Positions 1-5,948 of a stretch of DNA of 7,324 bases are shown here, in pieces. Under the pieces are notes generated by a model, which was given only the letters and a program-made list of their open reading frames with translations, was not told where the DNA came from and did not search any database. The stretch comes from Terriglobus sp. (lineage in GTDB: Bacteria > Acidobacteriota > Terriglobia > Terriglobales > Acidobacteriaceae): the NCBI GenBank assembly GCA_023265355.1, contig JAHFTZ010000108.1, forward strand, positions 1 through 7,324. Reading direction: 5' to 3'. The position numbers and the translations under genes are program-made. Each line of letters starts with the position of its first letter. Within the stretch, counting starts at the first letter, position 1.

Positions 1-232
1 GATGGAAGTGAATGTGGCGGAGTACGTAGCGAAATATCAGTTGAACGCAGAGCGGCTACAGAAGTTCGCACCCAAGGCACTGGTGATGCACCCGGGGCCG
101 ATGGTGCGTGGGATGGAGATCGACTCCGCCGTGGCGGATGGTCCACACAGCGCGATTGAAGAACAGGTGACGCATGGACTCTATGTGCGGATGGCGTTGC
201 TGGTGAGAGCGTTGAAGGCGGGGCAGCGATGA
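1..232 (+). CDS. pyrB: Aspartate carbamoyltransferase catalytic chain, C-terminal fragment (5' end outside window)
   Basis: This is the last 76 or so residues of aspartate carbamoyltransferase, which joins carbamoyl phosphate and L-aspartate in the second step of UMP synthesis in the cytoplasm. The visible part carries the family's C-terminal signature: an [11 protein letters not shown] segment (residues 30-40 of the fragment; compare HPGPxNRGVEI-type segments in known enzymes), then an acidic linker, then [16 protein letters not shown], matching the usual I..Qv.nGv.vRMAvL helix. The ATG at base 2 is almost certainly an internal methionine, because a full enzyme has about 300-320 residues and the aspartate-binding domain is already under way here. 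The stop overlaps the pyrC start (ATGA), which points to one mRNA and translational coupling. The asparagine or aspartate often found in the HPGP loop is methionine here, a tolerated-looking variation. Confidence 0.93.
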   Translation, partial: MEVNVAEYVAKYQLNAERLQKFAPKALVMHPGPMVRGMEIDSAVADGPHSAIEEQVTHGLYVRMALLVRALKAGQR

Positions 233-1590
233 GCAGTGCACAGGTGAGCAGTTCAAAGGCGAGCGGTTCGATTTTGATTCGTGGTGGACGTGTAGTGGAT
301 CCGTCCCGCAATGTGGATGCGCTGTCGGATATGTTGCTCGATGGTGGCCTGATCACCGACGTCGCCGCTCCCGGCAAGCTGGACGCAGCAGCGAAGAAGC
401 TGCGCGCCGAGGTTCTGGAAGCGAAGGGATGCGTCGTCTGCCCCGGCTTCATCGATCTGCATGTGCATCTGCGTGAGCCGGGGCAGACGCATAAGGAGAC
501 GATCCGCACGGGCACCCTGGCCGCCGCTGCGGGTGGCTTTACCACCGTGTGTGCGATGCCCAATACGACTCCTGTGAACGACACTCCGGAGTGGTCGCGA
601 TGGATGCAGGATCCTGAACGCGAAGCCTCAGTCCGCCTGCTTCCTGTGCCTGCGGCGACGGTGGGAAGCATGGGCGAGAAGCTGACCGACTATGCCGCGC
701 TCAAAAAGGCCGGAGCGGTTGCGGTCTCCGACGATGGCAAGCCGATCCTCGAAGACGAGATCATGCGCGCCTGCCTGGTAGCTGCGGCAAAACTTGGTCT
801 GCCCGTCTCGCAGCATGCGGAAGACACACGTCTTACCGGCGGATGCAGTATGCATGCGGGCGATGTCTCGTTCCGTCTCGGTCTGCGCGGTATGACGATT
901 GAGGCAGAGTCGCAGATCGTAGAGCGCGACATCCGCCTGCTGGAAGAGATCGAGCGCAAGGAGAAGCTGCGGCCACATCTGCATGTGCAGCACGTCTCGA
1001 CGCTGAAGGCCCTCGATGCAATTCGCGCGGCGAAGAAGCGCGGTCTGCATGTGACGTGTGAAGTCGCCCCTCATCATTTTGCCCTGACGGATGAGGCGGT
1101 CTTCCGCGAGGGCTTTGGTTACGAAACCTCGGCGAAGATGAATCCGCCGTTGCGTCCTGAGAGCGAGCGGCAGGCCTGTATCGCCGCTCTGCTGGATGGA
1201 ACGGTGGATGCGATCGCGACAGACCACGCTCCGCATGCGCATCACGAAAAGAATGTGGAGTTCGAACGCGCACCGAACGGGATCACCGGGCTGGAGACGG
1301 CGCTCGGTCTGTCGCTGCGGCTTCTTCACAGCCAGTACGGTATGCCACTGGGAAAGGTGCTGTCTCTTCTGACGAACCGACCTGCCGGTGTCTTCAATCT
1401 ATCGGGCCTGGGTACGTTGATGAAGGGCGCGTCTGCGGACGTCTGTGTCTTCGACGCAGGCAAGGTATGGGCTTTTGATGCGGAACGGAGCTTGTCCATG
1501 TCGAAGAACACACCCTTCCACCATCATGCGATGCAGGGGCAGATTCTTTGGACGATCGCCTCCGGCAGAGTTGTTTACAGCGCGAAATAA
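229..1590 (+). CDS. pyrC: Dihydroorotase, class I type
   Basis: The 453-residue product interconverts N-carbamoyl-L-aspartate and dihydroorotate, the third step of pyrimidine synthesis. It belongs to the amidohydrolase superfamily. The metal and catalytic residues expected from class I dihydroorotases are all visible: [10 protein letters not shown] with H78 and H80, the SDDG bridging-aspartate segment at 167-170, the SQHAED histidine H196, the VQHVS histidine H255, and the TDHAPH catalytic aspartate D332. It should therefore be active, unlike the degenerate dihydroorotase-like partner that some bacteria place next to pyrB. The substrate-binding loop MPNTTPVND lies at 110-118. The conserved N-terminal strand [12 protein letters not shown] begins at residue 15, so the start must lie upstream of it. 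The ATG at 229 overlaps the pyrB stop by 4 bases and is the natural choice, giving a protein about 20 residues longer than many relatives. Only a weak AAGGCGG precedes it, consistent with coupling to pyrB translation. Confidence 0.96.
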   Translation: MSSAQVSSSKASGSILIRGGRVVDPSRNVDALSDMLLDGGLITDVAAPGKLDAAAKKLRAEVLEAKGCVVCPGFIDLHVHLREPGQTHKETIRTGTLAAAAGGFTTVCAMPNTTPVNDTPEWSRWMQDPEREASVRLLPVPAATVGSMGEKLTDYAALKKAGAVAVSDDGKPILEDEIMRACLVAAAKLGLPVSQHAEDTRLTGGCSMHAGDVSFRLGLRGMTIEAESQIVERDIRLLEEIERKEKLRPHLHVQHVSTLKALDAIRAAKKRGLHVTCEVAPHHFALTDEAVFREGFGYETSAKMNPPLRPESERQACIAALLDGTVDAIATDHAPHAHHEKNVEFERAPNGITGLETALGLSLRLLHSQYGMPLGKVLSLLTNRPAGVFNLSGLGTLMKGASADVCVFDAGKVWAFDAERSLSMSKNTPFHHHAMQGQILWTIASGRVVYSAK

Positions 1591-1673
1591 ATCCTTGATC
1601 TCCGGCAACCCTGCCGTAATGCGACATTTTGGCGAATCTGCAAGCAGCTTGTCGCGATGCGGCATGCATCACA

Positions 1674-1698
1674 GCGTGTGGATACAGGATTCACACGC
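1674..1698 (+). promoter_or_regulatory. Hairpin in the leader of the lipoprotein gene
   Basis: GCGTGTG (1674-1680) and CACACGC (1692-1698) form a perfect 7-bp inverted repeat. It can extend inward by a G-T wobble and two A-T pairs, leaving a 5-base loop. It sits 30 bases before the lipoprotein start. It could be an operator or an untranslated-leader structure. It has no T-tract, so it is unlikely to be the pyrBC terminator. Confidence 0.3.
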
Positions 1699-1717
1699 CG
1701 GGAACTCCGGACAGATT

Positions 1718-1724
1718 GAGGAAG
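1718..1724 (+). promoter_or_regulatory. Ribosome binding site of the lipoprotein gene
   Basis: GAGGAAG ends 4 bases before the ATG at 1729 (its GAGGA core is 6 bases away). This is the clearest Shine-Dalgarno sequence on the plus strand of this window, and it fixes the start of the lipoprotein gene. Confidence 0.7.
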
Positions 1725-1728
1725 AACG

Positions 1729-2661
1729 ATGCCTACACCGAACAGACTTTCCGCAATTCCTTTGAGCCATCGCATTTCGATCGCGGCTGGCATGCTCGTT
1801 CTCTCCGTGCTGGCGCTGAGCGGTTGCCAGTCGAAGCAGGATAAAGCGGTGGACGCCGCGAAGCAGCAGGCGATTGCGACCGGTCAGCCCCAGCAGGTGG
1901 TCTCCGTCGATCGTAGCGGCAACACGATTACGAGCGTCGTGCGCCCTCCGGCACCGGGACAGAAGGAAGCTTCGGTCGTTACAACTACGACGCCAGCGGG
2001 CGCGAATCCTTCCACGCTTCCGGGTGCGACGGACTTCAACACGCCTCCACCTGCGGCCCCGACGACTGCCACGAATGCACCTGCCGCAGGCGCTCCCGTC
2101 CAGGGTCAGCCTGTCGCGGGCGGCGAAGCAGTGATCCGTCCTCTGGATGTACGCATCGCCTCCGGAACGACACTGGCGATCCGCGTGAACCAGCACATCA
2201 GCGTGAAGACAGCGATGGCGGGCGATCCGTTTGATGGCACGCTGGCGGAAGGCATTACGGGCGACGATGGTCGCGTGATTGTTCCACGTGGCACACCGGT
2301 GGCTGGCGTGGTGAGCGCTTCGCATCGGCGTGGACATTTCAAAGGTTCTTCGATCCTCTCCCTGCGTCTGACCTCGATGACCTTTGACGGCAAGCGCTAT
2401 CCGCTTTCGACCGGTCATCTGACGCGCACGAAGAAAGGCAAGGGCAAGCGCACGGCCGGATGGATTGGCGGCGGCGCTGGCGTGGGCATGCTGATCGGTG
2501 GAATCGCCACAGGCGGCGTTGGCCTTCTCGTCGGCGGCCTGGCTGGCGGCGGTGCAGGGACGCTGATCGCTGGAACGACAGGGAATCGCGATATCGATAT
2601 CCCTGCAGAATCGATTGTGCGGTTTCGGTTGACCGAAGGTTTGAGCGTTGTTCCTGAATAG
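1729..2661 (+). CDS. Outer-membrane lipoprotein with beta-rich domain and glycine zipper, function unknown
   Basis: This is a 310-residue exported lipoprotein. Residues 13-30 are hydrophobic and end in a lipobox LSGC with the lipidated cysteine at C33. The following glutamine is not the aspartate retention signal, so outer-membrane sorting is expected if the cell follows Lol rules. Residues 35-133 form a low-complexity, Ala/Pro/Thr-rich tether. Residues 134-235 look like a beta-sheet domain (SGTTLAIRVNQHISVKTAMAGD, then VIVPRGTPVAGVV). After a basic KKGKGKRTAG stretch, residues 244-285 form a glycine-zipper segment (GGGAGVG...GGIATGG...GGLAGGG), which in other proteins inserts into or packs against membranes. 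The last strands, DIDIPAESIVRFRL, complete the beta domain. Proteins of this layout are, from memory, common in Acidobacteria and are annotated only as hypothetical. The gene appears to be its own transcription unit, with its own ribosome binding site and terminator. No enzyme motif is seen. Confidence 0.88.
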   Translation: MPTPNRLSAIPLSHRISIAAGMLVLSVLALSGCQSKQDKAVDAAKQQAIATGQPQQVVSVDRSGNTITSVVRPPAPGQKEASVVTTTTPAGANPSTLPGATDFNTPPPAAPTTATNAPAAGAPVQGQPVAGGEAVIRPLDVRIASGTTLAIRVNQHISVKTAMAGDPFDGTLAEGITGDDGRVIVPRGTPVAGVVSASHRRGHFKGSSILSLRLTSMTFDGKRYPLSTGHLTRTKKGKGKRTAGWIGGGAGVGMLIGGIATGGVGLLVGGLAGGGAGTLIAGTTGNRDIDIPAESIVRFRLTEGLSVVPE

Positions 2662-2677
2662 TTCTTCTGCGGTAACG

Positions 2678-2708
2678 GAGCGGGGTCAGCCTTCGGGCTG
2701 CCCCGCTC
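2678..2708 (+). terminator. Intrinsic terminator of the lipoprotein gene
   Basis: A GC-rich stem pairs GAGCGGGG-CAGCC with GGCTGCCCCGCTC around a TTCG tetraloop. It has 13 base pairs with a single bulged T in the left arm, and begins 17 bases after the lipoprotein stop. A moderately T-rich tail (CTTAATCTTT) follows, as expected for plus-strand termination. Confidence 0.8.
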
Positions 2709-2723
2709 TGCTTAATCTTTGTG

Positions 2724-2755
2724 CCCATGCTTTCGGTCTCTTTCGAAAGCATGGG
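2724..2755. repeat. Perfect 12-bp inverted repeat (hairpin), role unclear
   Basis: CCCATGCTTTCG (2724-2735) is exactly repeated in inverse as CGAAAGCATGGG (2744-2755), with an 8-base loop. It begins 16 bases after the lipoprotein terminator. Neither strand has a T-tract after it, so it is not a standard terminator. It could stabilise a 3' end, act as a backup terminator, be a dispersed palindrome, or belong to a small RNA. Confidence 0.6.
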
Positions 2756-2961
2756 ATTGCGCGGAGCGCCCAAACCAGATCTGTCAGGAAAACCGGAACA
2801 GCTATCCATGCGTGATGAAGCTGCGCTGGTATAGGCACCGGGACGCCTAGCCTCTCCGCTTGCCGGTATCCATCCAACGAGCACCAAAATGGAACTACAA
2901 GTTTTCTCTACCCACCGAGAGGCGTAAGAGAACTCCAAAATCTCTACGGCTATCAGATAGC
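2756..2961. other. Intergenic stretch with no recognisable gene
   Basis: About 200 bases between the hairpin pair and the small Imm-like gene. GC falls along it (45% over 2881-2940, by counting). Frames here are short and unlike known proteins. The only structure seen is an 11-base palindrome, CTATC-A-GATAG (2950-2960), ending just before the ATG at 2962. It may be an operator or chance. Confidence 0.4.
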
Positions 2962-3183
2962 ATGCGGCACATGCTCATAATTTCCGTCTTCCTTATCGGC
3001 ATTGCACTCTACTTGTTGCCGACGATCATCGCTGCGAAACGCCATCATCACAACGTTGGTGCAATCGCTGCTTTGAATATTCTGCTTGGCTGGACTCTCG
3101 TCGGCTGGGTGGCTTCCTTCGTTTGGTCCTTCACGCTACCTCCACCAACAACAAATTATCCGCCTCACCAGGCGTCAAACTGA
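2962..3183 (+). CDS. Small two-helix membrane protein of the superinfection-immunity (T4 Imm-like) family
   Basis: The 73-residue product has two predicted membrane helices, at about residues 4-25 and 33-57. Between and within them are LPTIIAAKRHHHN (19-31) and LLGWTLVGW (41-49), which match the pattern of the superinfection-immunity family named after phage T4 Imm (LPTiiA.rR.h.n...N...GWT.iGW). T4 Imm blocks DNA entry by later phages. Most bacterial chromosomal members have no shown function, so immunity is only a possibility here. The frame is open upstream to a TTG at 2860, but that extension is basic, non-hydrophobic and unlike the family, so the ATG at 2962 is preferred; the ATG at 2971 is also possible. 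No Shine-Dalgarno is visible before any of them. GC is about 52% over 3001-3180, lower than in neighbouring genes, which would fit transfer. It is convergent with miaA. Confidence 0.75.
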   Translation: MRHMLIISVFLIGIALYLLPTIIAAKRHHHNVGAIAALNILLGWTLVGWVASFVWSFTLPPPTTNYPPHQASN

Positions 3184-3227
3184 GATGGTGCTCCGTCACC
3201 ATAAAAAAATTTATGCCGCTTCCCAGT

Positions 3228-4148
3228 TCAAGAGGACTGGATGATTTCCACTGCGCGCTTGAACGACGTTGCACCGAAGTCTTCAATCCAGTGGATCTCA
3301 GGGTCCGCGCGGAACCAGGTGAGCTGTCGTTTGGCGTAGTTGCGGTGGCCCTGCTGGGCGGCGGCGACGGCCTGCTCGTGCGTCAGCGTGCCTTGGATCT
3401 CGGCAACGGCCTGGGCGTAGCCCAGCGAGGTCAGAGCGCGGCAGTCTTCCCCGTAGCGGGCGATCAGGGCGCGTGTCTCTTCGATAAGGCCGTCCTTGAA
3501 CATCTCCTCCGCGCGGTCGTTGAGGCGCTGGTAGAGTGCGGCGCGAGGCGGTGTGAGGCCGATTTTCACAATGCGAAATCCCCTGAGCGGCTCCGGAGGT
3601 GCGGCGTGGAACTGTGCGCTGAGGGGGCGGCGTTCGAGCAGCGAGATTTCGACCGCGCGGAGAAGTTTTGATTGATCGTTCGCGTGGATGCGCGCTGCGG
3701 CCTTCGGGTCGATTCGGCTAAGCAGCCGATGGAGATGCGCCTCGCCGTGGCGCTCGACAGAGCGGCGAAGGCGTTTCCGCAGATCTTCGTCACGCGGCGG
3801 AACAGGGCTGAGGCCGTCGAGCAGAGCGCGGAGATAAAGGCCGGTGCCACCGGCGACGATGGGGGTCTTCCCCCGCGAGTGGAGTTCAGCGATGGCTTCA
3901 CGTCCAGCGCGGCTGTAATCGCCAGCGGTGTAAGCATCGCTGGGGTCGGCGACGTCGAGCATGTGGTGCGGGATGAGTGCGCGCTCTTCTGCAGTGGGCT
4001 TGGCCGAGCCGATCTCCATGCCGCGATAGATGGAGACGGAGTCACAGGAGACAATTTCGCCGTTCAACGCTTCGGCAAGGGCGAGCGAAAGTGCGGTCTT
4101 GCCGCTCCCGGTCGGACCGGCGATCGTGAGAAGAAGGGGTTCGCTCAC
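3228..4148 (-). CDS. miaA: tRNA dimethylallyltransferase
   Basis: MiaA transfers a dimethylallyl group from DMAPP to N6 of A37 in tRNAs that read codons starting with U, the first step to i6A/ms2i6A. In the 306-residue form the P-loop GPTGSGKT lies at 11-18, followed by the family's DSVSIYRGMEIGSAKP (36-51), the HHMLDV segment (61-66), GGTGLY (100-105), DPKAAARIHANDQSKLLRAVE (147-167) and the tRNA-contacting RNYAKRQLTWFR (269-280). Length is normal. Start choice: an ATG at 4163 would add five residues but has no purine-rich site upstream. The GTG at 4148 is preceded at 5 bases by GGAGG and overlaps the upstream small gene's stop as GTGA, so it is preferred. The usual glutamine in DSxQxYRG is serine here, which is a small departure. 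It is the last gene of a three-gene minus-strand operon. Confidence 0.96.
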   Translation of the reverse strand: MSEPLLLTIAGPTGSGKTALSLALAEALNGEIVSCDSVSIYRGMEIGSAKPTAEERALIPHHMLDVADPSDAYTAGDYSRAGREAIAELHSRGKTPIVAGGTGLYLRALLDGLSPVPPRDEDLRKRLRRSVERHGEAHLHRLLSRIDPKAAARIHANDQSKLLRAVEISLLERRPLSAQFHAAPPEPLRGFRIVKIGLTPPRAALYQRLNDRAEEMFKDGLIEETRALIARYGEDCRALTSLGYAQAVAEIQGTLTHEQAVAAAQQGHRNYAKRQLTWFRADPEIHWIEDFGATSFKRAVEIIQSS

Positions 4149-4294
4149 CAGACCCTCCACCATCCGGGAAGGAAGACGTTGCGCACACCGGCGTGCAGGA
4201 TCGTCCCCAGAAGAATGAGTACGAGCAGAAGGAGGAGACCGCGAACCTGGCGCGTACGTTCTGCACCTTCGCGCGGCGTCAGCATGCCGCTCAT
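4145..4294 (-). CDS. 49-residue single-pass membrane microprotein between tonB and miaA
   Basis: The short gene starts with ATG one base after the TonB-like gene's TAG and ends in a TGA that overlaps the miaA GTG start (GTGA), so it is embedded in the operon. The product has a charged N-terminus (TPREGAERTRQVRG, 6-19), one strongly hydrophobic helix (about 20-36, leucine-rich) and an aromatic tail, GWWRVW, at the C-terminus. Positive charges before the helix suggest the N-terminus faces the cytoplasm. An AAGGA lies 11 bases before the start, a weak site, so translation may depend on coupling to the upstream gene. An alternative start is the ATG at 4285 (46 residues). No family is recognised. 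The tight spacing, helix and frame continuity support a real gene, but it could also be a non-conserved reading frame. Confidence 0.62.
   Translation of the reverse strand: MSGMLTPREGAERTRQVRGLLLLLVLILLGTILHAGVRNVFLPGWWRVW
4154..4158 (-). promoter_or_regulatory. Ribosome binding site deciding the miaA GTG start
   Basis: On the minus strand GGAGG lies 5 bases before the GTG at 4148. It lies downstream of the competing ATG at 4163, so it can serve only the GTG. The site is inside the coding sequence of the upstream 49-residue gene, a typical coupling arrangement. Confidence 0.6.
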
Positions 4295-4295
4295 G

Positions 4296-5321
4296 CTACT
4301 GCGGGTCCTTGTTGATACGGAACTCGATACGGAGTTCGAGGTTTGGCCCGTGGAACTCCGGCGGAAGCAGCTGCGCAACGCCAAGGGCCTTGATCGATCC
4401 CCAACCGGCGCGGTTGATGGCGTCGTCGTGCGTGGAGTAGTCGAGATTCATGCCGCTGATGCTGCCGTCTTTGGCGATGGTAAAGCGGACGCCAGTGATG
4501 CCCTGTTTGTTGAGCGGCGGGCGACATTCTTCCGGAATCAGAGGAAGCCAGTTGCGTTTGACATCGGCCAGGAGGCGCGCGAGGTACTTGCCAAAGTCGA
4601 CGCCCTGCATGTCCGAGAGGATCTGCGTCCCCATGGCGGCGCCGCCGGAGCGCTGGGGGCCGTTGCCATAGTTGCCGGAGTCTCCGCCTCCGCGCGCGCC
4701 GCGAGCCGCCTGCGCAATCTGCGAACCGGCGCTTCCGCCAGTGGCAAAGCTTGGCTTTTGGGGCGCGGGTGTCGGGCTATCCACGAGGGGTGCCTGGCGG
4801 GACTGGACGGGAGATGGCCGTTGCGGCTGTTGTGGTTGCGGTGTCGGTTGCTGAGGCGCAGCCTGTTGCTGTGGAGCGGGTGTCGGCGTAGGCTGCTGCG
4901 CTGGAGGAGAGGGGCGTCCCTGTTTCGGCATCGCGGGGGCGGGCGAGGGAGTGGGACTCTGCGACTGCTGGCTGCGCTCGGAGACGTTCGGCGTGGGCCG
5001 TGGCGGCGGTGTCCTGCGCGCCAGATCCTTGGGAATGTCGAGATACGTCATGCTGGGGTGGTGCTGTTCATCCGGAGTGACCGCCAGCAAGCGCGGTGTA
5101 TGCCAGAGATACACGGGACCATAGACGATCAGACCGAGCACAAGAAGCCAGACGATAAAAGAGATGTAAATAGACTCGCGGAAGCGGGCCCGTGCGCGCT
5201 CATCATCCACCTCATCGAGGAGGTAGATCAGTTCATGGTGCTCCAGTTCGCTGTAACGCGAGGGAAGAGGAACATCGGGCTTCTTGGGATCGCGCTCGGG
5301 TGGCGTTTGCAGTATGGACAT
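4296..5321 (-). CDS. TonB/TolA-like energy transducer protein
   Basis: This is a 341-residue inner-membrane protein that spans the periplasm. Order of parts: a cytoplasmic N-terminus (1-50) with a charged helix (ELEHHELIYLLDEVDDERARARFRE), one membrane helix at about 51-73, a proline- and glutamine-rich periplasmic rod (about 103-190), a Gly/Ser/Ala-rich linker (194-230), and a C-terminal TonB-type alpha/beta domain (about 243-337: YLARLLADVKRNWLPLIP, then ITGVRFTIAKDGSISG, with EFHGPNLELRIEFRI at the end). TonB proteins couple the proton gradient, via ExbB/ExbD, to outer-membrane receptors. The 50-residue cytoplasmic N-terminus is longer than in classic TonB, where the helix is at the very start, so some TolA-like or other coupling role is possible. 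No exbBD lies in the window. It leads the operon with the 49-residue protein and miaA. No Shine-Dalgarno precedes the ATG, which fits a leaderless or near-leaderless mRNA. Confidence 0.88.
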   Translation of the reverse strand: MSILQTPPERDPKKPDVPLPSRYSELEHHELIYLLDEVDDERARARFRESIYISFIVWLLVLGLIVYGPVYLWHTPRLLAVTPDEQHHPSMTYLDIPKDLARRTPPPRPTPNVSERSQQSQSPTPSPAPAMPKQGRPSPPAQQPTPTPAPQQQAAPQQPTPQPQQPQRPSPVQSRQAPLVDSPTPAPQKPSFATGGSAGSQIAQAARGARGGGDSGNYGNGPQRSGGAAMGTQILSDMQGVDFGKYLARLLADVKRNWLPLIPEECRPPLNKQGITGVRFTIAKDGSISGMNLDYSTHDDAINRAGWGSIKALGVAQLLPPEFHGPNLELRIEFRINKDPQ

Positions 5322-5326
5322 CTATG

Positions 5327-5353
5327 AGGTTAAAGACTCTGAAATGAGTGCAA
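5327..5353 (-). promoter_or_regulatory. Candidate promoter of the tonB-like/miaA operon
   Basis: On the minus strand TTGCAC (5353-5348) and TAACCT (5332-5327) sit 15 bases apart, with the -10 (TAnnnT) ending only 5 bases before the ATG. Match to consensus is partial and the spacer is short. It would produce an mRNA with almost no leader, in keeping with the missing ribosome binding site. Confidence 0.3.
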
Positions 5354-5409
5354 GGGTTTCGCTACGGAGCCGCGTCTCTTCATTCTCTCATTTTCCTCTT
5401 CCGGGACCG

Positions 5410-5415
5410 TACAAT
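5410..5415 (+). promoter_or_regulatory. -10 box giving a leaderless mRNA for the molybdopterin gene
   Basis: TACAAT matches the -10 consensus at five of six bases and ends 6 bases before the GTG at 5422. Transcription would then begin at or within a base or two of the start codon. No good -35 is visible at 16-18 bases upstream. There is no Shine-Dalgarno before the GTG, which supports leaderless translation. Confidence 0.5.
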
Positions 5416-5421
5416 CAGGCG

Positions 5422-5928
5422 GTGCGTGAGCCTCTTCTACAAACGGCAGCGATCATTACAGTGTCCGACGGGTGCTTTCAGGGCACACGTGTGGACGGCA
5501 GCGGTCCCCTTCTGGCGCGCCTGCTGACCGAATCCGGCTTTGCCGTGGTGTCCGTGGTAGTGGTTCCGGACGAGATTCCGACGATTGCGGCGGCGCTGCG
5601 CACCTCTGCTGAGACCGCCAGCCTTGTGGTGACGACCGGTGGAACCGGTCTGGCTCCGCGCGATGTCACCCCCGAGGCGACCATGGAGGTCTGTACGCGG
5701 ACGGTGCCCGGCCTGAGCGAGTTGATGCGGCTGGAGGGCATAAAACAGACGCCGATGGCGTCGCTTTCGCGGGGTATATGCGGAACCGTGGGCCAGACGC
5801 TGATTCTGAATCTGCCGGGAAGTCCCGCGGGCGCGGTGGAGTCTCTGCGGACGGTATTGTCTCTGGTTCCCCATGCGCTGGATCTGCTGGGAGGTAAGAC
5901 GGAGCACTCCAAACCGTTAGAATCGTAA
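5422..5928 (+). CDS. mog: Molybdopterin adenylyltransferase / MoaB-type molybdenum cofactor protein
   Basis: The 168-residue product has the MoCF-binding fold shared by MogA and MoaB, which activate molybdopterin by adenylylation before molybdenum insertion. Seen in order: AAIITVSDGCFQGTRVDGSG (9-28), the signature TTGGTGLAPRDVTPEAT (71-87), VPGLSELMR (95-103), SRGICG (116-121) and LNLPGSPAGAVE (129-140). The frame is open to 5284, but that extension would overlap the divergent TonB-like gene and has no family resemblance. The GTG at 5422 places the first beta strand at residue 8, as in relatives, and sits 6 bases after a -10 box. MogA and MoaB cannot be told apart safely by eye; MogA-like activity is the better bet. 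No other molybdenum-cofactor gene is in the window. The DedA-like gene follows after 20 bases. Confidence 0.88.
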   Translation: MREPLLQTAAIITVSDGCFQGTRVDGSGPLLARLLTESGFAVVSVVVVPDEIPTIAAALRTSAETASLVVTTGGTGLAPRDVTPEATMEVCTRTVPGLSELMRLEGIKQTPMASLSRGICGTVGQTLILNLPGSPAGAVESLRTVLSLVPHALDLLGGKTEHSKPLES

Positions 5929-5948
5929 GCTACGGTGAAAAACTCCCA

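Noticed and set aside
628..1329. 233-codon minus-strand frame inside pyrC
   Set aside because: It lies fully within a complete dihydroorotase with all active-site residues, and its translation has no recognisable motif.
1603..1616. CGGCA/TGCCG hairpin after pyrC as the pyrBC terminator
   Set aside because: The stem has only 5 bp and no T-tract follows directly. No convincing terminator was found between pyrC and the lipoprotein gene.
2860..2961. N-terminal extension of the Imm-like protein from TTG 2860
   Set aside because: The extra 34 residues are polar and basic, unlike the family's hydrophobic start, and no ribosome binding site precedes the TTG.
3185..3240. Possible terminators in the convergent gap before miaA's end: ATGGTG/CACCAT hairpin, seven-base T run on the minus strand, and CCAGT/ACTGG
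   Set aside because: The T run comes before, not after, the 6-bp hairpin for minus-strand transcripts. The other stem is only 5 bp and lies too far from the T run. One may still act weakly, but the evidence is too thin to annotate.
3672..5327. 551-codon plus-strand open frame opposite miaA and the TonB-like gene
   Set aside because: It is antisense to well-recognised proteins. The product is rich in Arg and Gly with no recognisable domain. High GC in third positions of the real genes keeps stops out of the opposite strand.
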